NCBI GenBank assembly: GCA_037974335.1
Contig: CM075760.1
Coordinates: forward strand, 59,650,515 to 59,714,514
Length of the DNA: 64,000 bases
DNA from: Prionace glauca
Taxonomy: Eukaryota; Chordata; Chondrichthyes; Carcharhiniformes; Carcharhinidae
Direction of reading: 5' to 3'
The position numbers and the translations under genes are program-made. Below are positions 1 to 12,130 of the stretch, in pieces (position 1 is the stretch's first letter; every line of letters begins with the position of its first letter). A model generated the notes under the pieces. The model was not told the origin of the DNA. It searched no databases and was given only the letters and a program-made list of their open reading frames with translations.

Positions 1-204
1 TAAGGGGCAATTTTAACATAGCCAATGAACCTAACCCGCACATCTTTGGACTGTGGGAGGAAACCGGAGCACCCGGAGAAAACCCACGCAGACACGAGGA
101 GAATGTGCAAACTCCACACAGGCAGTGACCCGAGCCGGGAATCGAACCCAGGACCCTGGAGCTGTGAAGCAGCAGTGCTAACCACTGTGCTACCGTGCCG
201 CCCT
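1..204 (-). repeat. tRNA-derived SINE (5' head and body), minus strand
   Basis: Read on the minus strand this has a tRNA-like head with an A box (TGGTTAGCACTG) and a B box close to GGTTCGATTCC, followed by the body that recurs at about 37.3, 42.2, 47.6 and 61.5 kb. It is cut by the left edge of the window. The SINE type is inferred from these Pol III boxes and the repeated copies. Confidence 0.75.
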
Positions 205-432
205 AATATGACGTCTCTGATTGAGGCAGTTAATGCTATCCAATCCGGGAGCCCTGCAGACATATATAATATGGTGTGTCTAGGTTACCGGAAATCAGGG
301 TGTGTACACTCGGAGTGTGTTTTTTTTTCACTTGACGATTACTAGAGAAACTTAGCTAATGTTCTGGGTACCCTGGTTCCAATCTCCAATGGTGGAGATT
401 GAATAAGTATATCTGGAATTCAGAATCAGCTG

Positions 433-1190
433 GTGATCATAAGAAAACATTTTTGGAAAAAAAAACCCATCTGGTTCACCACTGTCCCAGGGAAGGAAAT
501 CTGTCGTCCTTCTGTGGTCAGGACTAATTATGACTCCAGGGCCACGGCAATGTGGTTGACAGTTAATTGTCCCCTGAACATCGGCAACTCGACAGCAGAG
601 CCGCGAAGGCAGATGCCTTGAGTTGGTTACAATTAACAGACACTTGTTGTATTCCCAATGGAAGAGACGCTAATCATGAACGTTCTCAAAATTCTCCCAG
701 TGGCAGCCAATAATATTCGGCTGTGGAGGCAATATTACCCCGTCCTGAATAAACTGAAGGAGCAAGTGCTGCAGGGGGAAACTAAAAGGCCGTTACAGCC
801 TGAATTGCACCCACATTGGAGTGGCAGAGAGCAGCTGATTGTGGAAGATGACACACGCCTATGGGTTCAAGAGTGTCATCCTGAGCGAGGATCGCCATCC
901 CATCCTGGCTGATCTTTACCATGGCCACCCAGGAGTGACAAACTGAAGGTCCTCCAAATTGCCATGCCTGATTTCCAGGTATGGATACAAATATTTGTCC
1001 GTGGGTCAGTGTTGGCAATATCAACAAGGGCAGAACTGTTACCAGTCATTACTCTTCTCATTTGGGAATGGGCGGGATGGCCATAGACGTGGTTGCACAT
1101 GGACAGTGTCGGACTGTTCATGGGCTCTATGTTCCTGATAATGGTAGATGCTGATTCAAAATGGATGGCCATACACAGGGTGAGTTAATC
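433..1190 (+). mobile_element. Ty3/Gypsy LTR-retrotransposon pol fossil
   Basis: Scattered translated matches recall the RNase H to integrase part of Ty3/Gypsy pol: a NADALS-like stretch near 620, a spacer, then an integrase zinc-finger-like and early core region at about 800-1180. It is fragmentary and broken several times, with no recognisable LTR. It is an old fossil; family assignment is by motif recall only. Confidence 0.45.
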
Positions 1191-1309
1191 AAACACAAGG
1201 ACAAGAGTAGAGAAACTTTATGCTATGATAAACATGCAGACAAGCTTCAGTGTGATTTGAACAGGCTCAATGTGAGGGCATGTGCAAAGCAGTTGAACTA
1301 AAAGGTGGG

Positions 1310-1775
1310 TAAGAACAAAAGAACAAAGAACAACCCAGCACGGGAAACAGGCCCTTCGGCCCAACAAGCCTGCGCCGCCGCATCACCCTACACCTATTCT
1401 ACCCTGCGTGTCTACGAATAAAACCCCCCACTTAGCCAGATTCAGGGGAGAATAGTGTCAATTTGGTAAAACCAATCAGCCTAAGAGCACATCTTTGGGG
1501 TGTGGGAGGAAACCGGAGCGCCCGGAGGAAACCCACGCATCCACAGGGAGAATGCACAAACTCCCACAGACACAGGCCCAAATCCATGTATCTGCACAGC
1601 TAGCAGTGCTAGTCACCGAGCTGTTGCGGCGCCCTTCTACCGGTCCAGGATCAAGCACACACACCGACACGAAGTACTAGGCCACTCCCGGAACCTCCAA
1701 GAGTAGCCCACGCACGACCCACCGTGTGCATGCCCCTCGTTTGACAACGAGGTGGACCTCCACCTGCGGAATAAA
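1310..1775 (-). repeat. Interspersed repeat with SINE body, minus strand
   Basis: The segment starts with a motif also found at about 56.87 kb (GGGAAACAGGCCCTTCGGCC) and continues into the SINE body (near 1490-1600) seen elsewhere in the window. It is a composite of two interspersed repeats or a longer SINE-family variant. No coding content. Confidence 0.5.
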
Positions 1776-1799
1776 AGACAAAAACGTTAATCACAAGAC

Positions 1800-1988
1800 T
1801 GCCTTTCCGGTGTCTCCCGAGGTTCTAACCCTTATTTAATATCCCCTACCATAACCCTCTATCCTCGTTTCACTCATGTGCCTATCTAACTGAACCTTAA
1901 ACGAGTCCAACGTTCCCGCCTCCACCACCCTACTCGGTAGCGCGTTCCATACCCCTACAACTCTCTGCGTAAAGAACCTTCCTCTCAT
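1800..1988 (-). mobile_element. CR1-like LINE 3' end fragment
   Basis: The minus strand encodes the C-terminal end of a CR1-type ORF2 (FFTQRVVGVWNALPSRVVEA then a short tail). It directly abuts the 3' end of another CR1 subfamily at about 1988. The sequence differs from both other CR1 subfamilies here, so it is a third, 5'-truncated copy. Confidence 0.7.
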
Positions 1989-2640
1989 ATAAGAACATAA
2001 AAACATAAGAAATAGGAGCAGGAGTAGGCCATCTAGCCCTTCGAGCCTGCCCCGCCATTCAATAAGATCATGGCTGATCTGTCGTGGCTCAGTTCCACCT
2101 TCCCGCCCTCTCCCCATAACCCTAAATCCCTTCTCTTATCAAAAACCCATCAACCCGCTTCTTAAAAATATTTAGCGAGGCAGCCTCCACCATTTCAACG
2201 GGCAGAGAATTCCAGAGATTCACCACCCTTTGAGTGAAGAAGTTCCTCCTCAACTCTGTTCTAAACCGCCTCCCCTTTATCTTGAGGCTGTGCCCCCTAG
2301 TCCTACTGTCTTTTTTGAGCGGGAAGAGTCTCTCCACCTCTATCCTATCCATCCCATTCATCATCTTATACGTCTCAATGAGATCTCCCCTCATTCTTCT
2401 AAACTCTAACGAGTACAAGCCTAGTTTATTCAGCCTCTCCTGATAGCTCAATCCCCTCAACTCTGGTATCAGCCTAGCAAACCTCCTATGCACTCCCTCC
2501 AGGGCCAAAATATCCTTGCGCAGGTGCGGCGCCCAAAACTGCACACAGTACTCCAGCTGCGGCCTCACCAATGCCCTATACAGCTGCAGCAAGACCTCCC
2601 TACTTTTATATTCAATTCCCCTCGCTATGAAGGCCAGCAT
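1988..2640 (-). mobile_element. CR1-type LINE 3' fragment (TTATGTTC-tail subfamily)
   Basis: The minus strand carries about 172 codons of the ORF2 C-terminus (ARGIEYKSREVLLQLYRALV and following). It is nearly the same as the copies at 19.5-20.7 and 57.3-59.9 kb. It ends in the TTATGTTC-type 3' repeat at about 1990. At 2640 it meets a different CR1 subfamily without a break in the local reading frame, which suggests template switching or one element landing in another. Confidence 0.85.
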
Positions 2641-5600
2641 CCCATTCCAAATCCCATATCCAAATTATATCTCTCCCCCCTCACCCTTAAATCATGTCCT
2701 CTTGTATTTGTAACCAATCTAGGGAGCAGTCTCTCACTATTGACTCTGTCTATTCCCTTCAGTATCTTATATACCTCTATCATGTCCCCCCTCAATCTTC
2801 GTCTTTCCAAGGAGAACAGTCCCGGTTTCTCCAACCTTTCCTCGTACCCCAGCCCCTTCATGCCATGCAACATCCTGGTAAACCTCCTCTGCACCCTTTC
2901 CAGAGCCTCCACATCCTTCCGGTAGTAAGGTGACCAGAACTGGACGCAGTACTCCAAATGCGGTCTAACCAACGTTCTATACAACTGAAGCATTAGACGG
3001 CAGCTTTTAAACTCTATACCCCTTCCTATAAAGGCTAGCATTCCATAAGCCTTCCTGACAACATTCTCCACTTGTGTTGCAACCTTCATGGATTTGTAAA
3101 CCTGCACTCCCAGGTCCCTCTGTGTTTCTATACTCCTAATTTGTCTACCTTTAATCACATAGCTCCTCTCTACATTATTCCTTCCAAAATGCATCACCTC
3201 GCATTTGTCAGGATTAAATTCCATCTGCCACCTACCTGCCCAAAGCACCAACCTATCTATATCCTGTATCACCTCACAATCCACTTTGGTACCCGCCAAC
3301 CCTGCCATCTTGGTGTCATCAGCAAACTTGCTCTTCACACCACCTACGCTCTCATCCAAGTCATTTAAGTAGACTACAAAGAGGAGAGGTCCCAGTACTG
3401 AACCCTGCGGCACACCACTGGTCACTGGCCTCCAGCCGGACAAAGTCCCCTCCACTACTACCCTCTGTCTCCTATTACCCAGCCAGTTCTCAATCCACCT
3501 AGCTACCTGACCTCGTATCCCATGCGCCTTAACCTTTTCTGCCAGCCTACCATGAGGGACTTTGTCAAACGCCTTACTGAAATCCATATAGATGACGTCA
3601 ACCGTTTTTGTCACCTCCTCAAAGAATTCCACCAGATTCGTAAGGCAAGACCTCCCTCTAACAAAGCCATGTTGCGTATCCCCAATCAGACTGCAACGCT
3701 CCAAATGCTCATACATCCTACCCCTAAGTACTTTTTCCATTAATTTCCCTACCACCGATGTCAAACTCACCGGCCTATAATTTCTAGGGTTATCCCTGCT
3801 ACCTTTTTTGAACAGCGGTACCACATTTGCTACCCTCCAATCTTCTGGGACCTCACCTGTGTCCAAAGAAGAGACAAAGATTTGCGCCAGAGGCCCAGCA
3901 ATTTCATCTTTCACCTCCCTAAGCAGCCTGGGATAAATACCATCAGGCCCCGGAGCTTTATCCATCCTTACGCTACCTAAAAGCCCTAGCACTTCCTCCC
4001 TCGTAATAGATATTTCCTGCAGCTGATCCTCAGCTCCCTCTAACAGACCGCACGATTCCGAACCCCTCTCCTTCGTGAATACCGACGCAAAGTATTCATT
4101 CAGGAGCTCCCCCATTCCCTCCGACTCAATACATATCTCCCCACTTTTGTCCCTAAGAGGACCAATTTTCCCTCTAACTACTCTCTTGCTCCTAATATAG
4201 GAATAAAATGCCTTCGGATTTTCCTTAATCCTACCAGCCAAATCCATTTCCTGCCCTCTCTTCGCCCTTCTAATTCCCCTTTTTAGCTCCCTCCTACTCT
4301 CTCTATATTCCTCCAGCGCACTCTCGTACCCAATCGTTTCGACCTAACATACGCCTCCCTCTTCTTCCTGACCAAGTCTTCGATACCCCCTGTAATCCTT
4401 CCCATCCTTCCGCTTAACCGGAACATACCTCCCCTGCAACCATTTCATTTTGCCCTTAAAAGCCTCCCACTTGCCAACCGTGGACTTGCCAGCTAACAGT
4501 CCCTCCCAATCAGTGTCCTGCAGCTCCCTCCTAATCCTGCCATAGTTCCCCTTTCCCCAGTTCAGCACACTCCCGTTCGGCCGGCACTCGTCCCTTTCCA
4601 TTTTTATCCTAAAGTAGACGGACTTGTGGTCACTATTAGCCACATGTTCGCCTACCTCTACCTCACCCACCTGCCCCGGCTCGTTTCCCAACACTAAATC
4701 CAGTATAGCCTCTCTCCTAGTCGGACTGGTTACATACTGCTCGAGAGACTCTTCCAAAACACATTTCACAAACTCCTCTCCCTCCGTACCCCCAGCTCTA
4801 GGCCCCCTCCAATTCACTCCAGGAAGATTAAAGTCCCCCACTACAAACACCCTATTCTTCCTGCACCTATCCAAAATGCCCCTGCAAATGCTTTCCTCCA
4901 CTGACCTCGGGCTGTTGGGTGGCCTATAATACACCCCTAGCAACGTATCCCTCCCTTTTTATTCCTCAACTCCACCCACAGTGACTCAATCCCTATCTCT
5001 TCTATATTGTCCTCCCTCTGCACTACTGTGATGTTTTCCTTTACCAACAGTGCCACCCCTCCACCTCTCTTCAACCCTCCTCTGTCACACCTAAAATACT
5101 TATACCCAGGAACATTCAGCTGTCAGTCCTGCCCTTCCCTTAACCATGTCTCTGCTACACCCACCACATCTAACTGCCTCACAAACATCAAAGCCCTAAG
5201 CTCATCCATTTTCCCTGCCACACTCCTAGCATTAAAACAGACACAGTTCAACCCACAAGTGTCCCTCGGAACCTCCTTCTCCCTGATACTTTTTCTTTCA
5301 CCCGACTCTCTCCCACCCACCTCCCCACCACCCCTCCATATTAGTTTAAATCATTCATAAACACCCCAGCTAACCTCCCCGCTAAGACATTAGTTCCCTT
5401 GCCGTTCAAATTCTCCCCACCCCTCCTGTACAATTGCCCTTCTCTCCTAAACACCTCCCAGTGATCCACAAAAGTAAAGCCCTCCACCCTACACCAATCC
5501 CTCAGCCATGCATTCAGTTGCATGATCTCGTCATTCTTTGCCCTGCTGGTGCAGGGCAACAACCCAGAGAGTGCCACCCTGGAGGTCCTACTCTTTAGTT

Positions 5601-5991
5601 CGGCCCCCAACTCCCTAAATTGCCTATGGACCTCAACCCTACTCCTCCTTCCTATGTCCCCCTCCCCTACATGTACTATGACCTCAGCCTGTGCCCCCTC
5701 CCCTTTCAAAATTCCCTCTACCCTGTCCGTTACATCCTTGACCCCTGCTCCAGGAAGGCAGACCACCATCCTGGAGTCACGCCTCTGTCCACAGAACCTC
5801 CTATCGATACCCCTGACCCTCCCGTCCCCTACCACTATCACCTTGCTAGCCCCCTTCTGTCCCTCTAAGTCAGTCACCTCCTCCTGCCTACCTTTCTGTG
5901 CCCCTGTCGACGAACCATGGGGGGCCTCTGGGGAGGCCGGGGGACCCTGACTACTCTTGAGTGTAAGTGTGAGGTTATCACTTTGCAGCAA
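2625..5991 (-). mobile_element. CR1-type LINE, ORF1 and ORF2 remains
   Basis: Long 5'-ward copy on the minus strand. Positions 5341-5991 encode an ORF1-like protein with a GDSL/SGNH-esterase-like start (KVIVVGDGRVRG; the usual catalytic Ser after GD is Gly here). 4344-5320 encodes an endonuclease (YYRPPN, VVGDFNLPGVNW, SDHKS) in two frames, and 2625-4247 a 540-codon reverse transcriptase (RPVSLTSVVGK, MDFSKAFDKVPHG, SGVPQGSVLGPLLF, FADD). The FADD catalytic motif is intact. At least one frameshift lies between 5320 and 4943, and an in-frame stop at 4344-4346 separates endonuclease from RT. The element cannot be autonomous as read. Confidence 0.85.
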
Positions 5992-6935
5992 TAATAGGAA
6001 GACAGATTATTATCTGAATGGGTGTAATTTGAGAGAGGTGGATACACAGCGAGACCTTGGCGTCCCCATGCATCAGGAGCTGAAAGTAAGCGCTCATGTA
6101 CAACAGGCAGTAAAGAAGGCCAATGGTATGATAACCTTCAAAAGGATAAGATCTAACGACAGAAATAGAGATGTGTTTATGCAGTTGTACAGGAAATTGC
6201 TGAGGCCACACTTCGATATTGTGTGCAGGTTTGATTTCATTATTTGGGGAAGGATGTCCCTGCTACAGAGGGACTGTGCATGCAGCAATGACTGAAAGTT
6301 AGTGCGCATGTACAACAGCAATAATGAAGGCCAATGGTATGCTGGACTTCAAAGGGAGAAGATCTGAGTACAGGAATAGAGATGTATTACTGCAGTTATA
6401 CAGGACATTGCTGAGGCCACACTTCGAGGATTGTGTGCAATTTTGATGTCCTTATCTGAGGAAGGATGTCCTTGCATTAGAAGGAGTACAGTGACTGTTT
6501 ACCAGACTGATTCCTGAGATGACAATCTGTGATATAAAGAGCGACTAAGTCAGTTAGGATTTTATTCATTGGAGTTTATTAGAGTTAAACTTACAATATT
6601 GGAACAGGTTTAGACAGGGGAGATTCCGAAAGAATACCCCGATGCTTAGGAAATTGTGGACTAAGGTTCATGGTTTGAGGATAAGCTTCAACTTCTTAGA
6701 ACAGAGAGGAGAGAAATTTCTCCACCTAGATACAGAAAGTAGCTGAGGCCAAAATCTTTCGTGATTTCAAGAAGATATGATGTATAACTCTTGTGGCTAA
6801 AGTGATTACGGGATCTGGGAGGAAGGGTTAGTTAGGGTATTGAAGTTGATGATCACCTATGACCAAACTGAATGGCGGAGCAGGCTCGAAGGCCTGAATC
6901 GCCCAGTCCTGCTTTTACCATATTTCAATATTTCT
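5985..6935 (+). mobile_element. Older LINE 3' fragments, two overlapping copies
   Basis: Degenerate CR1/L2-type ORF2 C-terminal coding sequence (TQRDLGVPMHQELKVSAHVQ) at 5985-6290 is followed by a second copy of the same region from about 6290, which then runs to a 3' end near 6930. The repetition suggests two related insertions or a partial tandem duplication. Many substitutions and frame breaks; clearly older than the CR1s. Confidence 0.65.
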
Positions 6936-7063
6936 ATGATTGTGAAGCTGAGGTGAGTTTGTACATGATTTGTGTCCCAACATTGTGCAACTTTGAGCCT
7001 TGTCTGAGTCCGAAACGTGTGTGAATCTGAACCAGGTCTCTGTCTGAAACTGAATGGGTCTGA

Positions 7064-7520
7064 ACCTGGTGCGGGCCCGAGCCTGGTGCGGGCCCGATCC
7101 TGGTGCGGGCACGAGCCTGGTGCAGGCCCCAGCCTGGTGCAGGCCTGAGCCTGGTGCGGGCCCGATCCTGGTGCGGGCCCGAGCCTAGTGCAGGCCCCAG
7201 CCTGGTGCAGGCCTGAGCCTGGTGCGGGCCCGATCCTGGTGCGGGCCCGAGCCTAGTGCAGGCCCCAGCCTGGTGCAGGCCTGAGCCTGGTGCGGGCCCG
7301 ATCCTGGTGCGGGCCCGAGCCTGGTGCGGGCCCGAGCCTGTTGCAGGCCTGAGCCTGGTGCGGGCCCGATCCTGGTGCGGGCCCGAGCCTAGTGCAGGCC
7401 CCAGCCTGGTGCAGGCCTGAGCCTGGTGCGGGCCCGATCCTGGTACGGGCCCGAGCCTGGTGCGGGCCCAAGCCTGGTGCAGGCCTGAGCCTGCTGTGGG
7501 CCCGAGTCTGGTATGGGCCC
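7064..7520 (+). repeat. 17-bp minisatellite, about 27 units
   Basis: Units of the type GCCTGGTGCGGGCCCGA follow each other in register. Variant units (TCCTGGTG..., ...GCAGGCCCCA, ...GCAGGCCTGA) recur in a fixed order, giving a higher-order period of four units, 68 bp. The repeat is GC-rich and open in several frames, so the apparent ORFs across it are not genes. Confidence 0.9.
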
Positions 7521-7559
7521 TCTCGACATGAATGCCAGCGTCCCATTTGCCTTTCCAAC

Positions 7560-8185
7560 TGCCGATTAACTTCAGGTTAACCTTTGTAGAATCTTGAACA
7601 ACGACTCCTAAATGTCATTGCGCACCTGATTTTCTAAGTATTTCCCCATTTAGAAAACTCGATGCCTCCACTCCTCCTTTCAAAGTGCATAATCTCACAC
7701 TTTTCCTCATTGAATTTCATCTGCCACCTCTTTGCTCACTCCCTAACCTGGCCAAGTCCTTCACCAAATCTCATCCACCCCAACTCCCCGACATCCTCAT
7801 TACTCCCTGTCACGCTGCATATCTTTGTATCATCTGCAAATTTAGCAACCGTGCCTTCATTTTGTTCTTCCAAATCATTAATGTATATTGTGAAAAGTTG
7901 TGTTCCCAGCACCGACCTCTGAGACACACCAGTAGTCACTGGCTGCCATCCTGAAAACAGATCCCTTCATCCCCACTCTCTGCCTTCTGCCAGTCAGCCA
8001 ATCCTCTATCCATGCCAGGATCTTTCTCTCAACACCCTTGACACATCTTATTTAGAAGTCTCTTCTGCAGCGCCTTATCAATGACCTTCTGCAAATCGAA
8101 ATAAATCAGGTTCAGTGGTTCTCCCTATCTAGCTTCCTTGTTACGTCCTCGAAGAACTCTAACAGATTTGTCACTCATGAGCTCC
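7560..8185 (-). mobile_element. LINE RT fragment
   Basis: The minus strand shows an RT palm fragment (GVSQRSVLGTQLFTIYINDLEE, FADDTKI) around 7736-7939 flanked by related degenerate sequence. Both frames and ends are broken. It belongs with the CR1/L2-type LINEs of the window. Confidence 0.65.
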
Positions 8186-8494
8186 CTTGACAAAGCTGAA
8201 CTGTCTCAGTGCTATGGTGAAGTTGTACGAATGAAGTAATAGCATGATGGGAAAGTTGGACAACTATTTGGTAGAAAGAAAAATGAAAGCTGACTCTGTG
8301 TAACCTAAGACATGAATAGGACCAGAGGAGGCCAAGACCTGATAAGGCTGACTCCATATAACCTAGGGCTGTATGTGTAAGGCAAGGTAAGATCAGGGAT
8401 GAAGGAGTCACCAACCTTTCTCTGTTCTATCAAAGGACAAGACATAAGTATGAATGGTGAGACAAAGAGTTCTAGGAGTTCAGCAGGTTGTACC

Positions 8495-9010
8495 ATGATT
8501 CTGGTCACCCTATTATAGAAAGGATAGCATTAAACAAGAAAGAGTGCAGAAAAGTTTTACGAAGATACTCTCGGGACTAGATTGTTTGAGTTATAAGGAG
8601 TGGTTGAATAGACTTTTTTTCTGGAGGGTAGGATGCTGAGGGGTTATCTTATAGAGGTCTATAAAATAATGGGGGACATAGATCAGTTACACAGTCAATA
8701 TTTTTTCTCAACTGCATTGGTGTCTAAATCTAGAGGACATAGGTTTGACCTGAGAAGGGAAAGAAATGAAATGGTCCAGAGGATCATTTTTGCACACAAC
8801 GGGCCGTGAGTGTCCAAAACAAGCTACCAGAGGTAGTAGTAGAGGCGGGTATGCTTTTGTTTTTTTTTTAAAGCGCTTAGATGGTTACCTGAGTAAGATG
8901 GCTATCGAGGGAAATGGGCCAAAAGCGGGCAATTGGGAATAGGTTACTCATTAAAAAAGGGCGGCATGGACATATTGGGCCGAAAGACCTCCTTCCATGC
9001 TGTAAACCAT
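8495..9010 (+). mobile_element. LINE 3' end fragment
   Basis: Degenerate ORF2 C-terminal sequence followed by a CR1-like 3' terminus (GGGCCGAAAGACCTCC... TGCTGTAAACC at about 8970-9008). It is a 5'-truncated, old copy. Confidence 0.6.
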
Positions 9011-9059
9011 TGTGACTTTATCGCTCCATCTCATCTTCCTGACTCTCCCAGATACTGAT

Positions 9060-9900
9060 TACAGATGAATCAACCTCCTGTTTAATTAGATGAATGGGAT
9101 ATCATTATGCTGGGTTGTAAAATGCGATTGGAAGAATAACTTGTCAGGGGTTATTATTCATGTATGTTTACCTAATGTAATTGATTTTTAAACTAATATG
9201 AGACCGAATTGATCGGTGCGGAAATGTATAGTTGATCTGTTATTGTTTGTACGCTGTAGTTGCATCGGAAATGACCTGACGCTGTATTCCAGAGCTACTT
9301 AACCCTTCTGATCATCTCCAAGCAGTTGTATTTCGTGTTTTTTTTCAAAATAAATGTTTCATCCTTACACAGAGATATCTGCCTCGTGAGTTTTCCTTTC
9401 TGTAGTTAAAGACAGTATTGGTCACCTCAAATTTCCGTGAATTCATGTGGATGGTATCAGAGAGAACAGCACACAGAGGGAGGGTCCCTAGGGTGATGTT
9501 CAGTGAATTTTGGGCATTTGTATCAAGGGGGAATGGATCTGATCAGGGAGAAATGCAGACTAGAAAAAGAAGGCAGTGGTTAATGGTTACAACCAGGCTT
9601 AATGGTTACAACCAGGCACTTAATGTGTTTTCTGGACAGTGGAATCTTTTCCGATCTCATGGAGCAGTAAGAGAAAAAAAATCTATTTTGTTTGTTTTAA
9701 CCAAATGTGAAGCTGAAATATCTTTATCAGAAGGCCCCAGTCTCGGAGAATAAGTAGTCACTTGTATCAAATGGGCCCCAGATTTTTGAAACTTCTGCGT
9801 TTTTTTTCCCTTGGTCAATTCCATAGATCCCAATCTAGTCATCATTACAAAAATTGTAATCGATGATGTGCTTATCTGAAATACGACTGAAGGGGGGAAA
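9060..9900. repeat. Duplicated block, copy 1 (partner at 12.1-12.55 kb)
   Basis: Sequence from about 9095 to 9420, and again near 9840-9880, matches 12,135-12,540 in the same orientation, about 3.0 kb away. No coding sequence was recognised. Both copies keep an RSS-like element (here 9336-9374): heptamer CTCTGTG, 23 bp and AAAAAAACA when read on the minus strand. A CR1-type 3' end fragment follows at about 9930-9985. Confidence 0.6.
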
Positions 9901-10159
9901 TTATTAACCAATTGACAAGGTTTTTGACATAACATAGAATATAGAACATTACAGCGCAGTACAGGCCCTTCGGCCCTTGATGATGCACCGACCAGTGGAA
10001 CCAATCTAATGACCATCTAATCTAAACTGTTCCAATGTTACCCATGCGCCTATCCACTGATCATTTGAACGCCCTTAAAGTTGGCACATAAGACACTACA
10101 AAAAAAAACAAAATAAATCTTGAAACAATGATAATAAGGTAATGAAGAAAATACTTTAC

Positions 10160-11735
10160 ACATATAAGATGGGATGTACCCCAGGATACTGTGGGAGGCC
10201 AGGGAAGTGATTGCAGAGCCCTTGGCGATGATCTTTGCGTCGTCAATGGAGACGGGAGAGGTTCCGGAAGATTGGAGGATTGCGGATGTAGTCCCTATTT
10301 TCAAGAAAGGGAACAGAGATAGCCCGGGAAATTACCGCCCGGTGAGTCTGACCTCAGTGGTTGGTAAGCTGATGGAGAGGCTTCTGAGGGACAAGATTTA
10401 GGACCATTTGGAGAGGTTTGACATGATCAGGAATAGTCAGCATGGATTTGTCAAGGGCAGGTCGTGCCTTACGAGCCTAGTTGAGTTCTTCGATAATGTG
10501 ACTGAACGCATTGACGAAGGAAGTGCCGTGGACGTAGTGTACATGGACTTCAGCAAGGCTTTTGATAAGGTCCCCCATGCAAGACTTCTTGAGAAGGTGA
10601 GAGGGCATGGGATCCAAGGGCCTTTGGCCTTGTGGATCCAGAACTGGCTTGCCTGCAGAAGGCAGAGAGTGGTTGTGGATGGGTCTTTTTCGGAATGGAG
10701 GACAGTCACCAGTGGGGTGCCCCAGGGATCTGTTCTGGGACCCTTGTTGTTTGTCATTTTCATAAATGACCTGGATGAGGAAGTGGAGGGATGGGTTAGC
10801 AAGTTCGCTGATGACACGAAGGTCGGCGGTGTTGTGGATGGTCTGGAAGGATGTCAAAAGTTGCAGCAGGACATAGATAGGATGCAGGAATGGGCGGAGA
10901 AGTGGCAGATGGACTTCAACGCGGATAAATGTGTAGTAGTCCATTTCGGCAGAACCAACGGGATGAACAAGTACACTATTAAGGGCAGGGGTCTTAGTAG
11001 CGTTGAAGAGCAGAAAGATCTCGGGGTCCGGGTTCACAGGACTCTTAAATCGGCCTCGCAGGTGGAGGAGGTGGTCAAGAAGGCGTATGGTGTACTGGCC
11101 TTCATTAATCGAGGGATTGAGTTTAGGAGTCGGGAGGTAATGCTGCAACTTTACAGGACCCTCGTCAGGCCTCATTTGGAGTACTGTGCGCAGTTCTGGT
11201 CGCCTCACTATAGGAAAGACGTAGAAGCTATTGAAAGGGTGCAGAGGAGATTTACAAGGATGTTGCCTGGACTGGGAGGCATGCCTTATGAAGATAGGTT
11301 GAGGGAGCTGGGACTCTTTTCCCTGGAGAGGCGAAGGTTGAGAGGCGACCTGATAGAAGTTTATAAAATGTTGAGAGGAATAGATAGGGTGGACTCTCAG
11401 AGGCTATTTCCCCGGGTTGAAATGGTCGCTACGAGAGGACACAGATTTAAGGTGCGGGGAGGGAAGTACAGAGGTGATGTTAGGGGTAAGTTTTTCACTC
11501 AGAGGGTAGTGAGTGATTGGAATCGGCTGCCGTCGTCGGTGGTGGAGGCGAACTCGCTGGGGTCTTTTAAAAGACTTCTGGATGAGTATATGGGGTTTAA
11601 TGGGATTGGGGGTTATAGATAGGTCTGTAGATTGGTGGGGTTGATGCGATCGGCGCAACTCGAGGGCCGAAGGGCCTGTTTGTGCTGTAATGTTCTATGT
11701 AAATTTCTATGTAAATTTCTATATGTGGATGCAAT
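10160..11735 (+). mobile_element. CR1-type LINE, 5'-truncated, RT to 3' end
   Basis: An open frame of about 480 codons from 10,174 to 11,622 encodes the RT (NYRPVSLTSVVGK, MDFSKAFDKVPHA, SGVPQGSVLGPLLF, FADDTKV) and the C-terminal domain (FFTQRVVSDWNRLPSSVVEA). It is interrupted by one in-frame stop, TAG at 10,399-10,401, and the FADD catalytic motif is present. It ends at about 11,690-11,735 in a TTCTATGTAAA repeat, the CR1 style of 3' terminus. The endonuclease part is missing, a typical 5' truncation. The same subfamily gives the 3' fragments at 25.7, 42.7 and 47.7 kb. Confidence 0.9.
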
Positions 11736-11739
11736 AAAA

Positions 11740-12130
11740 AAATTAAGTAAATAATTATGATTATTAAACATATATGCTGATATGTTAAATGTAATTTATA
11801 TATTGAATAAATTGTTGTTCATTTCAGCCAAAAGCAAGTCACTGTAAGATGTGATCGTAAAATTGATGAGTTGAGAGCCAATGGCCTGGGAAACTTAATA
11901 GTTAGCAAAATTAATATCTGAAAGTTTCTGGCGAGGGAATACATTTTGCAACTTTACGAATGAGGACATTCAATGTTTACACATAGAGTAGATCGCACTG
12001 GGACCCGGGATCACGTGTTTGTCCAGTTTTGCGAATGAGTTAGCGGGTATTTTCACATTGACCTCTAAATGAGAGTTCTTAGCCACACAGCAGAGGGAAG
12101 TGAGTTCAGCCAAAATGGGAGTCAGCATTG
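11740..12130. other. AT-rich non-coding stretch
   Basis: No open frame, RSS or repeat that I recognise. It separates the CR1 element from duplicated block 2. Confidence 0.4.

Noticed and set aside
5522-5950. 142-codon frame on the plus strand
   Set aside because: Antisense shadow of the CR1 ORF1.
7253-7558. A 101-codon Gly/Pro/Arg-rich repeat protein frame
   Set aside because: Product of the 17-bp minisatellite.
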